Made by a program: the position numbers and the translations under genes
Notes under the pieces: model-generated
What the model saw: only the letters and a program-made list of their open reading frames with translations
What the model was told of the DNA's origin: nothing
Databases searched by the model: none
Source: VRUE01 sp963732225
Lineage (GTDB): Bacteria > Actinomycetota > Thermoleophilia > Solirubrobacterales > 70-9
DNA length: 64,000 nt
Direction of reading: 5' to 3'
NCBI GenBank assembly: GCA_963732225.1
Contig: CAVSYR010000005.1
Coordinates: 372,001-436,000 of the forward strand
Part shown: in pieces, positions 8,434 to 17,195 of the stretch
Numbering within the stretch: position 1 is the first letter of the stretch
How the letters are laid out: each line of letters starts with the position of its first letter

Positions 8434-9726
8434 CTACGGATACAGCTCGAACTCGTGCTCGCCGACTCGCACCTCGTTGCCGGGCTCAAAGCCGGCCGCG
8501 CGCAGGGCGGCGATGACACCAATCTCGTTGAGCCGTTGCTCGAGGTAGGCCAGTGCCTCTTCATTGGCGATGTCGTGGCGCTCGAAGAGAAGTTCAACCC
8601 CGCGGCCGGTGACGCGGTAGGCGCCGTCGTCCTCACGCTCGACCGCGTAACCGCCTTCGCCGGCCGGCCGGTAGACGCGATGCTCAGCCTCGAATTCGCC
8701 AGCTGACTCCGGGGCGCGTTCGGGTCGAGCGGTCGGCAATTCGGGCAGGGCGGAGAGAATTTGCGCGCGCAACTCGTCGAGGCCCTCGCCGGTCGCGGAG
8801 GAGATGGCGAGCACAGCCAGAGCCGTGCCGCCAAGCCGCGCACGCCACTCGCCCAATGCCTCCTCCACCTGTTCCGGCGGCAACAGGTCCCGCTTCGAGA
8901 GCACGACCAGCTCCGGCAGCCGGTCCAGCCCGCCCCCGTATGAAGAAAGCTCTGCCCGCACCGCCTCGTAGTTGGCGACCGGCTCGCCTTCGAGCGGCGT
9001 CAGCTCAACCAGGTGGACCAGCATCGCGCAGCGCTCCACGTGGGCGAGGAATTCATGACCCAGGCCGGCGCCCTCCGCCGCCCCTTCGATCAGCCCCGGG
9101 ATATCGGCGACGATCGCCTGCCGGTCATCGCTCTCGATCGTCCCCAGCACCGGCGAGAGCGTCGTGAACGGGTAGTCCGCCACCTTCGGCGCCGCCCGCG
9201 TCAGTCGTCCCAACAACGACGACTTGCCCGCATTTGGCAGTCCGATCAAGCCGACGTCGGCAAGCAACTTCAGCCGCAGCTCGATCCACCCCTCCTCACC
9301 ACTGGTCCCCTTCTCGGCAAACCGCGGCGCCTGCCGGGTCGAGCTTGTAAAGCGCTTGTTCCCATGCCCCCCGCGCCCGGCCTTGGCGACAACAGCGCGC
9401 TGCCCAGCCTCGATTAGGTCGACGCGACTGCCGTCCACGGCCTCAGCCTGAGTCCCAGCCGGCACGAGGATCTCCTTGTCTTCCCCGCGGCCACCGTGGC
9501 GGTTGGAGCCTTCCCCATGCTTCCCCCGCCCACCCCTGAAGTGCTTACTCCCCTTCAGCGCCGCCAGATCCCGCTTCGACGAATCGCAGACCAGCACCAC
9601 ATCGCCCCCGTGTCCTCCGTCCCCGCCGTCAGGACCACCCCGAGGCACATGAGCCTCACGCCGAAACGAGACGCAGCCGTTACCACCGGCCCCGCCCTCA
9701 ACCCAGATTTTGGCCTTGTCGAACAT
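8434..9726 (-). CDS. obgE: GTPase Obg (CgtA)
   Basis: Essential ribosome-associated GTPase of large-subunit assembly and stress control. The 430 residues show the glycine-rich Obg fold (MFDKAKIWVEGGAGGNGCVS; GGPDGGDGGHGGDV), the G domain from about 155 (G1 GLPNAGKSSLL, G3 DIPGLIEGA, G4 as LSKRDLL, a departure from canonical NKxD) and a C-terminal OCT domain from about 340 (EHRVYRPAGEGGYAVER ... LFERHDIANEEALAYLEQRL). I chose the ATG at 9726 because Obg proteins start MFxD; a GTG 36 bases upstream adds residues not seen in the family. It follows rplU-rpmA as usual, separated from rpmA by a large palindrome. Confidence 0.96.
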   Translation of the reverse strand: MFDKAKIWVEGGAGGNGCVSFRREAHVPRGGPDGGDGGHGGDVVLVCDSSKRDLAALKGSKHFRGGRGKHGEGSNRHGGRGEDKEILVPAGTQAEAVDGSRVDLIEAGQRAVVAKAGRGGHGNKRFTSSTRQAPRFAEKGTSGEEGWIELRLKLLADVGLIGLPNAGKSSLLGRLTRAAPKVADYPFTTLSPVLGTIESDDRQAIVADIPGLIEGAAEGAGLGHEFLAHVERCAMLVHLVELTPLEGEPVANYEAVRAELSSYGGGLDRLPELVVLSKRDLLPPEQVEEALGEWRARLGGTALAVLAISSATGEGLDELRAQILSALPELPTARPERAPESAGEFEAEHRVYRPAGEGGYAVEREDDGAYRVTGRGVELLFERHDIANEEALAYLEQRLNEIGVIAALRAAGFEPGNEVRVGEHEFELYP

Positions 9727-9842
9727 GCGGATCAGAGAGGCGTAACGCGTTCTCCGCGCCACAGGGGGACAAAGCGTTGCACCTCGGAAAGCTTCGGATT
9801 AAATCGGGGCATGGACCCGCGGGTGACGAGAGCCCTGGGACA

Positions 9843-9918
9843 GGGCGTCAGGTACCCCCTCCCAAAACACTCAAGAGCGGCTCCTGCCGCTCGTTTTGGG
9901 AGGGGGTACCTGACGCCC
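9843..9918. repeat. 26-bp perfect inverted repeat (palindromic element, copy 1)
   Basis: Arms 9843-9868 and 9893-9918 are exact reverse complements over 26 bases, with core GTCAGGTACCCCCTCCC. The 24-base centre holds a second short stem: gagcgg at 9875-9880 pairs with ccgctc at 9887-9892. The arm ends in an A-run next to the loop. It lies between the rpmA stop and the obgE start. The same core pattern, diverged, occurs at 26893-26999, so this is probably a dispersed repeat family. In RNA it would make a very stable hairpin that could separate rplU-rpmA transcripts from obgE. Confidence 0.9.
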
Positions 9919-9932
9919 CTCCCGATTGGTTC

Positions 9933-10187
9933 TTAGGAGTCCCGCAGAACCGAGATGGTCCGACCCTTGCGGGACGGTTTGAACTCCACGGTGCCTGCTC
10001 GAGCCGCAAAGATCGTGTGATCCCGACCAAGCCCAGTGCCGTCACCGGGCCAGAACCGCGTCCCGCGCTGGCGCACGATGATCTCGCCGCCAGTGACCTT
10101 CTGGCCCGCAAAAACCTTGACCCCGAGCATCTTGGGGTTGGATTCGCGTCCGTTGCGGCTTGAGCCGAGTCCCTTCTTATGAGCCAT
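9933..10187 (-). CDS. rpmA: 50S ribosomal protein L27
   Basis: Component of the large subunit near the peptidyl-transferase centre. The 84 residues match family length and sequence: MAHKKGLGSSRNGRESNPKM, then GVKVFAGQKVTGGEIIVRQRG and a conserved RDHTIFA. The N-terminal tail starts directly with the mature-type AHKKG, so there is no cleavable Firmicute-type extension. The start codon overlaps the end of rplU by 11 bases, so translation is coupled. A long palindrome follows the stop. Confidence 0.98.
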   Translation of the reverse strand: MAHKKGLGSSRNGRESNPKMLGVKVFAGQKVTGGEIIVRQRGTRFWPGDGTGLGRDHTIFAARAGTVEFKPSRKGRTISVLRDS

Positions 10188-10758
10188 CGTCAGAATCCTT
10201 TTTAGCAGCCGGTTTTTTGTCAGCGGCTTTTTTGGCTTTCGGAGCAGCTTTTTTAGCAGCGGCTTTTTTCTCCGTCGGTTTGGCTTTGGCCGGAGCTTTT
10301 TTCGCAGCCTCTTTTTTGGCAGCGGGTTTTTTCGCCTCAGCCGGTTTTTTTGCCGCTGCTTTTTTCTCAGCCGGTTTCGCCGCTTTCGGAGCCGTCTCTT
10401 TCTTCGCGGCCGGCTCCTCTTTCTTCGGCGCTGCCGCTTTGCGACTTCCCAGGCTGATCTCGGTCACCTCGAGCTTGGTCAGCTCGGAGCGGTGGCCGGC
10501 CTTGCGGCGGTAGCCCTTCTTGGCCTTGTATTTGAAGACCTTGATCTTGGGGCCGCGCAGGTGCTCGGAGACGGTCGCCTCGACCTTGACTTTCTCCAGC
10601 TCTTTGCCCCCGGCGACGACCTCTTTGTCGCGGAACATGACTGGACGCAGGGCGACCTTGTCGCCCTCTTTGGCGCTGAGGCGATCGACGAGCAGCGAGG
10701 TGCCCTTCTCGACCTTGTATTGCTTGCCACCGGTCTCTATGACTGCGTACGTGTTCAT
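10177..10758 (-). CDS. rplU: 50S ribosomal protein L21 with Lys/Ala-rich C-terminal tail
   Basis: Residues 1-103 are ordinary bL21 (MNTYAVIETGGKQYKVEKG; FKYKAKKGYRRKAGHRS). Residues about 104-193 are a basic tail of AAKK, PAEKK and PAKAK units, like histone H1 or HU tails, nearly doubling the usual length of about 103. The tail uses AAA-AAA for Lys-Lys, unlike the GC-rich codons of neighbours, and contains an in-phase seven-A run at 10345-10351. The start overlaps the rne stop (ATGA) and the end overlaps rpmA. The L21 assignment is certain; the tail's role (rRNA or nucleoid contact) is inference. Confidence 0.97.
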   Translation of the reverse strand: MNTYAVIETGGKQYKVEKGTSLLVDRLSAKEGDKVALRPVMFRDKEVVAGGKELEKVKVEATVSEHLRGPKIKVFKYKAKKGYRRKAGHRSELTKLEVTEISLGSRKAAAPKKEEPAAKKETAPKAAKPAEKKAAAKKPAEAKKPAAKKEAAKKAPAKAKPTEKKAAAKKAAPKAKKAADKKPAAKKDSDDGS

Positions 10759-12614
10759 TCGTCCTTGCCGCTCTGTGTTGAGCGCGACCGACCGCGACCA
10801 CCCCTGCGACCGCGACGGCTACTGCGCGAGGCGGAGGATTCTAGCTGGGAGCCGTTTTCCTCGCCGCCAGCGCTGGAGCCGGCGCCATTGGCCGCCTCCC
10901 CCTCGGGCAGCGAGGCCACCGCGGCGGCTCGCTCGACCCGCTCGATCCGCACCAGTTTGCGCTGGCCGACGAAGCGGCCGCCACCGGTGACGCTGACGAT
11001 GTAGGAGTCGACCCGGGCTACGGCGTCGTCGGCGTTGTACATGTGCGGCTCGTCGATTTTGACCAGCACCTCCTCGCCGACCTTGAAGGGCAGTGCCCGC
11101 TCCTCGATCTCAGCCCGGCTGCCAGTTTCGACCACCTCGAAGGTGTCGATCGGCAGCGCGTCTCCGCCCTCGAAGTGGAACTGCTTGCCGGTCTCGGCCT
11201 CGAGCTCGGCGAGGCCGCTCTCGGGGTCGATCAGCTCGGCCGCGACCTTGGGATGGACCCGCAACAGCAGCGCCTCGGCCTCTTTGGCCCCGGCGGCGAT
11301 GTCGGGCAGGCGGCGCATCGCGTCGAGCGCCACCGTCTCGCCGGAGAGCACGACGCCTTCGCCCTCGCAAGTGGGGCAGGGCACGGTGAGGATCTCGCGC
11401 ACGCCGTCAGTGACGTTCTGGCGCGTCATCTCGACCAGGCCGAGCGGCGAGACCTCGACTACGTAGCTCTTCGACTTGTCGGCGTCGAGGGCTTTGCGCA
11501 GCGTTTTCAGCACTTTGTCGCGGTTGCGGGCCCGCGCCATGTCGATGAAGTCGATCACGATGATGCCGCCGATGTCGCGCAGGCGCAGCTGCCGCACGGC
11601 CTCATCGGCCGCCTCGGTGTTGACCCGGGTGATCGTCTCCTCGAGGCCGCCTTTGCCGCGGCCGGTGAAGCTGCCGCTGTTGACGTCCATCACGGTCAGC
11701 GCCTCGGTGTAGTCGATGATCAGGTAGCCGCCCGAGGCAAGGTCGACGCGCTTGCCCAGCGTCGACTCGATCTCCTTGTCGATGCCCCACTTCTCGAACA
11801 GCGGCTTGCGCTCTTGGTAGAGCTCAACCCCGTCGACCAGCTCCGGCGCGGTGCGCTGGAAGAAGCTGGTCACCCGTTCGAACTGCTTGGGCGAGTCGAT
11901 GATCGCTTTTTCGAAGTCGCTGAGGAAGACGTCGCGCAGCACCCGCACCGGTAGGTCGGCCTCTTGGAAGACCAGGTCGGGCGCCTCGATCTGCTCGGTG
12001 CGCCGCTGCAGCACGTCGTTGAGCTTGTGCAGGTAGCCGACCTCGCGCACGAAGTCGGCCTTTTTGGCGCCGTGGGCGGCGGTGCGGACGATCAGCCCGC
12101 CCGGGCCTTTGTAGGTGCGGTCGACCATCTTGCGCAGGCGATCGCGCTCGGAGTCGGCCAGGCGCCGGCTAACGCCGACGCCGCTGCCCTGCGGCGCGTA
12201 GACCAGGTAGCGACCAGCGATCGAGACGTTCATCGAGAGCCGCGCGCCCTTGGTCTTGAGCGGGTCCTTGACCACCTGGACGACGATCTCCTGACCGGGT
12301 TTGATCAGCTCGTCGATGCGGCGGCCTTTGCCGGTGCCGCGGCCGCGCTTCGGTGCCTGTTCCCCGTTGGGAAGAACGATCTCGTCGACGTGGAGGAAGC
12401 CGTTGCGCTCGAGGCCGATGTCGACGAAGGCGGCCTCCATGCCGGGCAGGACGTTGTCGACCTTGCCCTTGTAGATGTTGCCGACGATCGAACGTCGGCC
12501 ACGGCGCTCTATGTAGAGCTCCGCTACGTCGCGTTTGCCGCCTTTTGTTTTTGACTCGAGGACGGCGACGCGGGTCTCGCCACGATCGGCAGAAACCAGA
12601 ATTGTCTTTTTCAT
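10755..12614 (-). CDS. rng: ribonuclease E/G family endoribonuclease
   Basis: Processes rRNA and mRNA. Of 619 residues, the first ~120 contain an S1 domain (VGNIYKGKVDNVLPGMEAAF VDIG pattern), followed by the RNase H-like and DNase I-like catalytic parts. The conserved metal-binding stretch LTVMDVNSGSFTG, the DIGGIIVIDFIDM motif and the zinc-link cysteines CPTCEGEG are present. The C-terminus holds a TRAM-like segment and a Ser/Arg/Gly-rich tail (RSSRRGRRGGRGRSRS) that could bind RNA. rplU is coupled to it by ATGA, the common actinobacterial order. It could equally be named rne; no long degradosome scaffold is present. Confidence 0.94.
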   Translation of the reverse strand: MKKTILVSADRGETRVAVLESKTKGGKRDVAELYIERRGRRSIVGNIYKGKVDNVLPGMEAAFVDIGLERNGFLHVDEIVLPNGEQAPKRGRGTGKGRRIDELIKPGQEIVVQVVKDPLKTKGARLSMNVSIAGRYLVYAPQGSGVGVSRRLADSERDRLRKMVDRTYKGPGGLIVRTAAHGAKKADFVREVGYLHKLNDVLQRRTEQIEAPDLVFQEADLPVRVLRDVFLSDFEKAIIDSPKQFERVTSFFQRTAPELVDGVELYQERKPLFEKWGIDKEIESTLGKRVDLASGGYLIIDYTEALTVMDVNSGSFTGRGKGGLEETITRVNTEAADEAVRQLRLRDIGGIIVIDFIDMARARNRDKVLKTLRKALDADKSKSYVVEVSPLGLVEMTRQNVTDGVREILTVPCPTCEGEGVVLSGETVALDAMRRLPDIAAGAKEAEALLLRVHPKVAAELIDPESGLAELEAETGKQFHFEGGDALPIDTFEVVETGSRAEIEERALPFKVGEEVLVKIDEPHMYNADDAVARVDSYIVSVTGGGRFVGQRKLVRIERVERAAAVASLPEGEAANGAGSSAGGEENGSQLESSASRSSRRGRRGGRGRSRSTQSGKDE

Positions 12615-12665
12615 TTGAGTTAGCTCAGTTCAGAGTAGGTACGCACGCTGGGTCCCTTCAAGGGA

Positions 12666-13862
12666 TCACCAGGTGAACCTGCCTTTCTGGCTGAGCCGCG
12701 CTTGCATGTGGATGCTCTGGAGGACGCCGACCGCCACGAAGGTCGCCAAGACAGACGACCCGCCGTAGCTCATCAGCGGTAGGGGAATGCCGGTGATCGG
12801 CATGATCCCCAGGTTCATCCCCACGTTTACGAAGACCTGGAAAAGGAGCATGCCGGCGATACCGCCGGCGACCAGGGTTCCGTAGGAGTTCTTCGAGAGC
12901 GTCACAATCCGCAGCGCCCGCCAGATCAGCAGGGCGTATAGGGATAGGACCAGGGCGGCTCCCATGAATCCGTAGCGCTCACCGATTACGGCGAAAATGA
13001 AATCGGTGTGCCGCTCAGGGACAAAGTTGAGCCGCGTCTGAGTGGCCCGATCGCCGCGTCCGGTCTTCTCCCCGGAACCGATGGCGATCTTGGCCTGGTT
13101 TTGCTGGTAGCCCGCGTCGCTGGGGTCCGCGCTGGGGTGCAGGAAAGAGGTCAACCTCTGCTCCTGGTAACCCTTCAGAACCGGCGCCCCAACTGCGGGC
13201 GCCAGCACGAGAACCGCCACTGTCATAGCGACGAAGGCCGCGCCGATCACCGCGAAGTGCGTCCAACGGACGCCCCCCACGTACATCACGGCGAGGGTGA
13301 TTGCCCCGTACACCAATGAGGTGCCGAGGTCCGGCTGCAGGAAGACAAGCGCAGCCGGTGCCAGGCCAAGGCAGAGGTAGCGCACCGTGCGCTGCCACTC
13401 CGACCCTTTCCTGGCGCCATCGATGACAAACCCGGCAAGGGCCAAGACGAGAAGGACCTTGCCGAGCTCCGATGGCTGGAAGCTGAAAAAGGGAAGTTCG
13501 AAGGAACGCCGCGAGCCGCGCGCGGCGAAGCCGAAGACGAAGACGAGCGAGATGCTGACGCAGAGGAAGGTGTAGATGCCGACGCGTAGCTCGCGGAAGC
13601 GTGAGTAGTCGATGCGGGTCAGCAGGTACATGGCGACGATCCCGAGCACGCCGTAGATCGCCTGCCGGTCGACGAAGTAATAGGGACTGCCGGGGACGTC
13701 CTGCTTTGTCGCCTGGGCCAGGGTGAAGACGCTGAAGGCGACCAGGGCGGCCGCGGAGATGGCCAGGGTGCCGTCCATGTAGGGCAGGCCGAGGCGCTCG
13801 GCGATGCCGGGATGGACTGCGAAGGGCTCGGGCCGGGCGCGGCGCGCGCGAGTGGCGTACAT
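12666..13862 (-). CDS. rodA: rod-shape SEDS peptidoglycan polymerase RodA
   Basis: Integral membrane glycosyltransferase that polymerises lipid II during elongation together with PBP2. The 398 residues have about ten membrane helices and SEDS signatures: GARGSRR-type loop (AARGSRRSFELPFFSFQPSE), LQPDLGTSLVY, QNQAKIAIGSGEKTGRG and GMNLGIMPITGIPLPLMSYGG (split here for length). I start at the ATG at 13862 (MYATRARRARPEPF), six bases past the PBP2 stop; the open frame upstream is just Arg-rich out-of-frame PBP2 sequence. It is last in the mreB-mreC-mreD-mrdA-rodA set. Confidence 0.95.
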   Translation of the reverse strand: MYATRARRARPEPFAVHPGIAERLGLPYMDGTLAISAAALVAFSVFTLAQATKQDVPGSPYYFVDRQAIYGVLGIVAMYLLTRIDYSRFRELRVGIYTFLCVSISLVFVFGFAARGSRRSFELPFFSFQPSELGKVLLVLALAGFVIDGARKGSEWQRTVRYLCLGLAPAALVFLQPDLGTSLVYGAITLAVMYVGGVRWTHFAVIGAAFVAMTVAVLVLAPAVGAPVLKGYQEQRLTSFLHPSADPSDAGYQQNQAKIAIGSGEKTGRGDRATQTRLNFVPERHTDFIFAVIGERYGFMGAALVLSLYALLIWRALRIVTLSKNSYGTLVAGGIAGMLLFQVFVNVGMNLGIMPITGIPLPLMSYGGSSVLATFVAVGVLQSIHMQARLSQKGRFTW

Positions 13863-13867
13863 CGCCC

Positions 13868-15739
13868 TTAGCCTTCGCTTTCTTCTTCTTCGGTGCTCGC
13901 GTCGTGGGCGAGCTCTTTGGCGAAATACGCTTCCAGGATCTTCCTTGCTGCCGGCGCGGCCGATTCTGCGCCGAAGCCGCCTTCCTCCATCGTAACGAAG
14001 GTGACGATACGCGGATTGGGATAGGGAGCGAGGACGCCGTACCACGACTGGTCCAGATGGGGCGGGCGCTGGGCGGTGCCGGTCTTGCCCGCAACCGGGA
14101 TTGGGAAGTTGCCGAAGACTTCGAATGAGGTGCCGCCGCCGTTCTGCGCGGCGTCGTGCAGGCCTTCCAAGATCGCGGCCCTGTACTGGGGGTCGATATG
14201 GACGTGGCGCCGCGGCGCCGGGTGGATTTCCCTCAGCACTCGGCCAGCGGGGTCGTCAATTTCCTTGCCGAGGTGCGGGGTGACGACGGTTCCGCCGTTG
14301 GCCAGGGTCGCGTAGGCGACCGCCATCTGCAGCGGGTTGGTCTGCAGATCGCCCTGCCCGGTGGCCAGCTGGACGTTGTCCCCTGCCGACCAGGGCCGAT
14401 CGGTTTCGCCTTCCCTGTAGAGCTGGTTGCGCCAGTGCTGGGAGGGAAGCAGGGTTTCGTCTTCGACCGGCAGGTCGATGCCGGTCGGCCGTCCGATGCC
14501 GAGCGCGTGCGCCCAGTGTTGTAGCTCGCCGGTGTTCCACATGCGGTACCCGAGCGTGTAAAAGAAAACGTCCGAGGAAACTTCCAGCGCCTGGACGAGG
14601 CTGACCGCGCCGTTGGCCGCTTCTCCCGCGTTTTTGAAGATCTGGCCGCCGATTTCGAGCTGGCCGGGGTCGTCGATCACTTCGCCGAGCTGCAGTTTGC
14701 CGCTTTCAAGCGCGGCAAGGGCCGTTATGAGCTTGAAGGTCGAGCCCGTCGGATAGAGGCCGTTGGTTACCCGGTCGAGCAGCGGCGCGGCGGGGCTGCG
14801 GTAGGTCTCGTCCACCTGCTTCTGAGTCAGCGGCCGGGTGAAGAGAGCCGGTTCGAAAGTCGGGAAAGAGCCGAGGCCGAGGATTTCACCGGTGTGCACG
14901 TCCATCGTGATGAAGCCGCCGGGAAGGCCGCGTTCGGCCAGCGCCGCCTCCCCCGCCACCTGCACTTTTTCGTCGATCGAGAGCTTCAGGTTGTCGCCGG
15001 GGGACGGCGACTCAGTGAAGAGCCGCCCGTTCGGGGTGGGCTCGCCGAGGGCATCGACCTGGACCCTGGTCAGGCCGGGTTTACCGCGCAGAAAGCGGTC
15101 GTAGGTGTCCTCGACGCCGCCCTGGCCGATCTCGTCACCCGGCTGTAGGCGGCGGAAGCGTGGCTCTTTCAGCTGTTCTTCAGTTACCTCGCCGACGGTG
15201 CCGAGGATGTGGGCAGCGAGGGTGCCGTCCGGATAGTCGCGGACGAAGACGCGCTCGACCTCGACGCCGGGAAAGCGCGCCTGGTTCTCCTGCAGGTAGT
15301 AGACGAGGTCGTGGCCGACGTCGCGGCGCAGCGTTACCGGCGCTGCAGGCGCCAGCTTCAGCTCTTTATGCATCGTCTTGCGCACCCTGGGCAGGGTGCT
15401 GTGGGTCAGGCCGGCGAGCTTCGCCAGCTCAGCGCGGCGTTCGCGCGGATCGGCTGGCAGTTTGCGCGGGTTGACCTGCAGGGCGAGGCTGGTCCGGTTG
15501 GCAACCAGCACCTTGCCGCTGCGGTCGAGGATCTCGCCGCGTGGGGCGCTGGTGCGGAAGGAGCGAGTGCGGTTGTTCTTCGCTTCAGCGAGGTACTTTT
15601 CGCCGTCGATCACCTGCAGCAGCCAGAGCCTAAAAAACAGGACTCCAAAAAGAACAACGGCAACGCCCCCAAAAAGGGCAATACGCAGCGCCAGCCGGTT
15701 GGTCATCGCGGGACCGCGCTCGTCGGAGCGGAGGTACAT
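13868..15739 (-). CDS. mrdA: penicillin-binding protein 2 (elongasome transpeptidase)
   Basis: Class B PBP that cross-links peptidoglycan in the elongasome with RodA. Of 623 residues, about 13-35 form the membrane anchor, then the dimerisation domain (APRGEILDRSGKVLVANR) and transpeptidase domain with STFK (nucleophile S333), SSD (EVSSDVFFYTLG) and KTGTAQ. The C-terminal end is Glu-rich. The start at 15739 has a Shine-Dalgarno (GAGG, seven bases upstream) that overlaps the mreD stop; an internal ATG at 15706 is possible but has no such site. Order and spacing place it in the mre operon. Confidence 0.96.
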   Translation of the reverse strand: MYLRSDERGPAMTNRLALRIALFGGVAVVLFGVLFFRLWLLQVIDGEKYLAEAKNNRTRSFRTSAPRGEILDRSGKVLVANRTSLALQVNPRKLPADPRERRAELAKLAGLTHSTLPRVRKTMHKELKLAPAAPVTLRRDVGHDLVYYLQENQARFPGVEVERVFVRDYPDGTLAAHILGTVGEVTEEQLKEPRFRRLQPGDEIGQGGVEDTYDRFLRGKPGLTRVQVDALGEPTPNGRLFTESPSPGDNLKLSIDEKVQVAGEAALAERGLPGGFITMDVHTGEILGLGSFPTFEPALFTRPLTQKQVDETYRSPAAPLLDRVTNGLYPTGSTFKLITALAALESGKLQLGEVIDDPGQLEIGGQIFKNAGEAANGAVSLVQALEVSSDVFFYTLGYRMWNTGELQHWAHALGIGRPTGIDLPVEDETLLPSQHWRNQLYREGETDRPWSAGDNVQLATGQGDLQTNPLQMAVAYATLANGGTVVTPHLGKEIDDPAGRVLREIHPAPRRHVHIDPQYRAAILEGLHDAAQNGGGTSFEVFGNFPIPVAGKTGTAQRPPHLDQSWYGVLAPYPNPRIVTFVTMEEGGFGAESAAPAARKILEAYFAKELAHDASTEEEESEG

Positions 15740-15748
15740 GGCCGTTCC

Positions 15749-16297
15749 TCAGACCCCCAGCGCCTTCGGCTGGCGCCGACGCTGCACTTTCGGCTCCTCG
15801 ACCAGGGCCGGGCGCAGCGCCCGCCGCACAAGCAGGTAGAGCGGCCAGCCGAGGAAGAACGCGTAGACGCTCTTCAGCAGCAGGTCGCGGACGATCAACA
15901 GGCTCACAGGGGCGTCGATCCCGAGCAACAACTGGATCACGCCAAAGCCAAGCTCGGCTCCCAGGGTGAAGCCCATGCAAAGCAGGGCAGGCACCAGCGA
16001 GTTGTGGATCTCGAAGCGCTCGCGGAAAAGCCCGGCCAGGTAGCCGACGCTGAGCAAGACCAGCGAGGAGACGCCGAGCGCCTCGACCAGAAGGCAATCG
16101 AGAAAGAAGCCGATCGAGAAGCCGGCAACGGCGCCGGTCAGGCTGCCACCGAGCAGGGCGAGGCAAACCACCAGGGCCGGGAGGATGTCCGGGCTGACGT
16201 GGAAGAGTTCGACCTGGGAGAAGAAGGAGAGCTGCAGGAGGACGCCGAGCAGGCCAATCACGGCGATGCGCAGGACGATCTTCGGGGTGAGGATCAT
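15749..16297 (-). CDS. mreD: rod-shape determining protein MreD
   Basis: Small integral membrane partner of MreC. The 182 residues from MILTPKIVLRIAVIGLLG contain about five or six hydrophobic helices and the family pattern FHVSPDILPALVVCLALLGG and GFSIGFFLDCLL. The start ATG overlaps the mreC TGA (ATGA, 16297-16294), which fixes it; the longer frame upstream is low-complexity Arg/Gly sequence within mreC. The C-terminus is basic and cytoplasmic (RRRQPKALGV). Confidence 0.92.
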   Translation of the reverse strand: MILTPKIVLRIAVIGLLGVLLQLSFFSQVELFHVSPDILPALVVCLALLGGSLTGAVAGFSIGFFLDCLLVEALGVSSLVLLSVGYLAGLFRERFEIHNSLVPALLCMGFTLGAELGFGVIQLLLGIDAPVSLLIVRDLLLKSVYAFFLGWPLYLLVRRALRPALVEEPKVQRRRQPKALGV

Positions 16298-17157
16298 CCG
16301 CGCGAACCCCCGGTCAGAACCTGAACCAGGTCGAGGTTGCGCAGATCGGCGAAGGGGCGCACGTCGACCTGTTCTTTGGCCTCCTGTTCGATCGCCTGTT
16401 CGATCACCGAGGTTTTGGTGACTTCGCCGAGCGGCAGGCCAGGTGGGAAGAACGAGCAGAGGTTCTGGGCACACCAGCCGGCGGTGACGACCGTCTGACC
16501 GCCGTGGACCCGCTTGGTCGAGTCGATGAAGTCGAGGATCAGCGTTTCGGGATCGCCGACTTCGGGCTTGACCACGCCCTGGACGCCGGATGGGAGCACC
16601 TTGGCCGTGACCGCGCTTTCGTGATCGGTGAGCAGTATCACCTGAGAAGAACCCGGCTCGACCGAGGCGATGCGGCCGACCAGGCCGTCGCCACTTATCA
16701 CCGGATCGTTTACGTGAACGCCATCGCCGCTGCCGACGTCGATATTCACGCTCGAGCGCCAGACCGTCGGCGAGCGCGCGATCACCCTGCCGGTGACAGG
16801 TTCGTAGGCCGAGGCGGCGAGCGGCGGGCTGCCATCGAGCTTGACCAGCTTGCGCAGCTGCGCATTTTCCTGGAGCGCCTCCTGGCCGGCCACCGCCTGT
16901 GCGCGCGTCTTTGCCAGCTCGCTCTTGAGGCGGCTGTTTTCGCCCCTGGCGTCGAAGGTCTTGTCAAACCAATCGACCAGGTCGCGGGCCGGCTTCAGGG
17001 CGCGGTCGGCGACGCCCTGGACCGGGCTGAAGATCGTGCTGACGCCGCGTTGCAGGCCGTTTGAACCCTGCCCATAGGTAATCGTCAGCAACACGAAGGA
17101 GCCGACGACTAGCAGGGCGAGCACCGCCCTACGGCGGCGTACTTGCTTTCGGTACAC
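16294..17157 (-). CDS. mreC: rod-shape determining protein MreC
   Basis: Bitopic membrane protein that organises the elongasome in the periplasm or cell-wall zone. Of 287 residues, the basic N-terminus (MYRKQVRRRRAV) precedes one helix (about 12-30), then a coiled coil (NSRLKSELAKTRAQAVAGQE ...) and the beta-rich MreC core (VTGRVIARSPTVWRSSVNID, VSGDGLVGRI-type, VILLTDHESAVTAKV). It lies 38 bases after mreB and overlaps mreD by ATGA. Length and order are typical. Confidence 0.95.
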   Translation of the reverse strand: MYRKQVRRRRAVLALLVVGSFVLLTITYGQGSNGLQRGVSTIFSPVQGVADRALKPARDLVDWFDKTFDARGENSRLKSELAKTRAQAVAGQEALQENAQLRKLVKLDGSPPLAASAYEPVTGRVIARSPTVWRSSVNIDVGSGDGVHVNDPVISGDGLVGRIASVEPGSSQVILLTDHESAVTAKVLPSGVQGVVKPEVGDPETLILDFIDSTKRVHGGQTVVTAGWCAQNLCSFFPPGLPLGEVTKTSVIEQAIEQEAKEQVDVRPFADLRNLDLVQVLTGGSRG

Positions 17158-17195
17158 GGTGAAGACCTAAGTTTGAGGCTTGCGATGAAGGAGAC

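Noticed and set aside
13863..14045. Longer N-terminus for rodA (61 extra residues)
   Set aside because: Arg-rich sequence read out of frame through the PBP2 3' end; the SEDS family start is at 13862.
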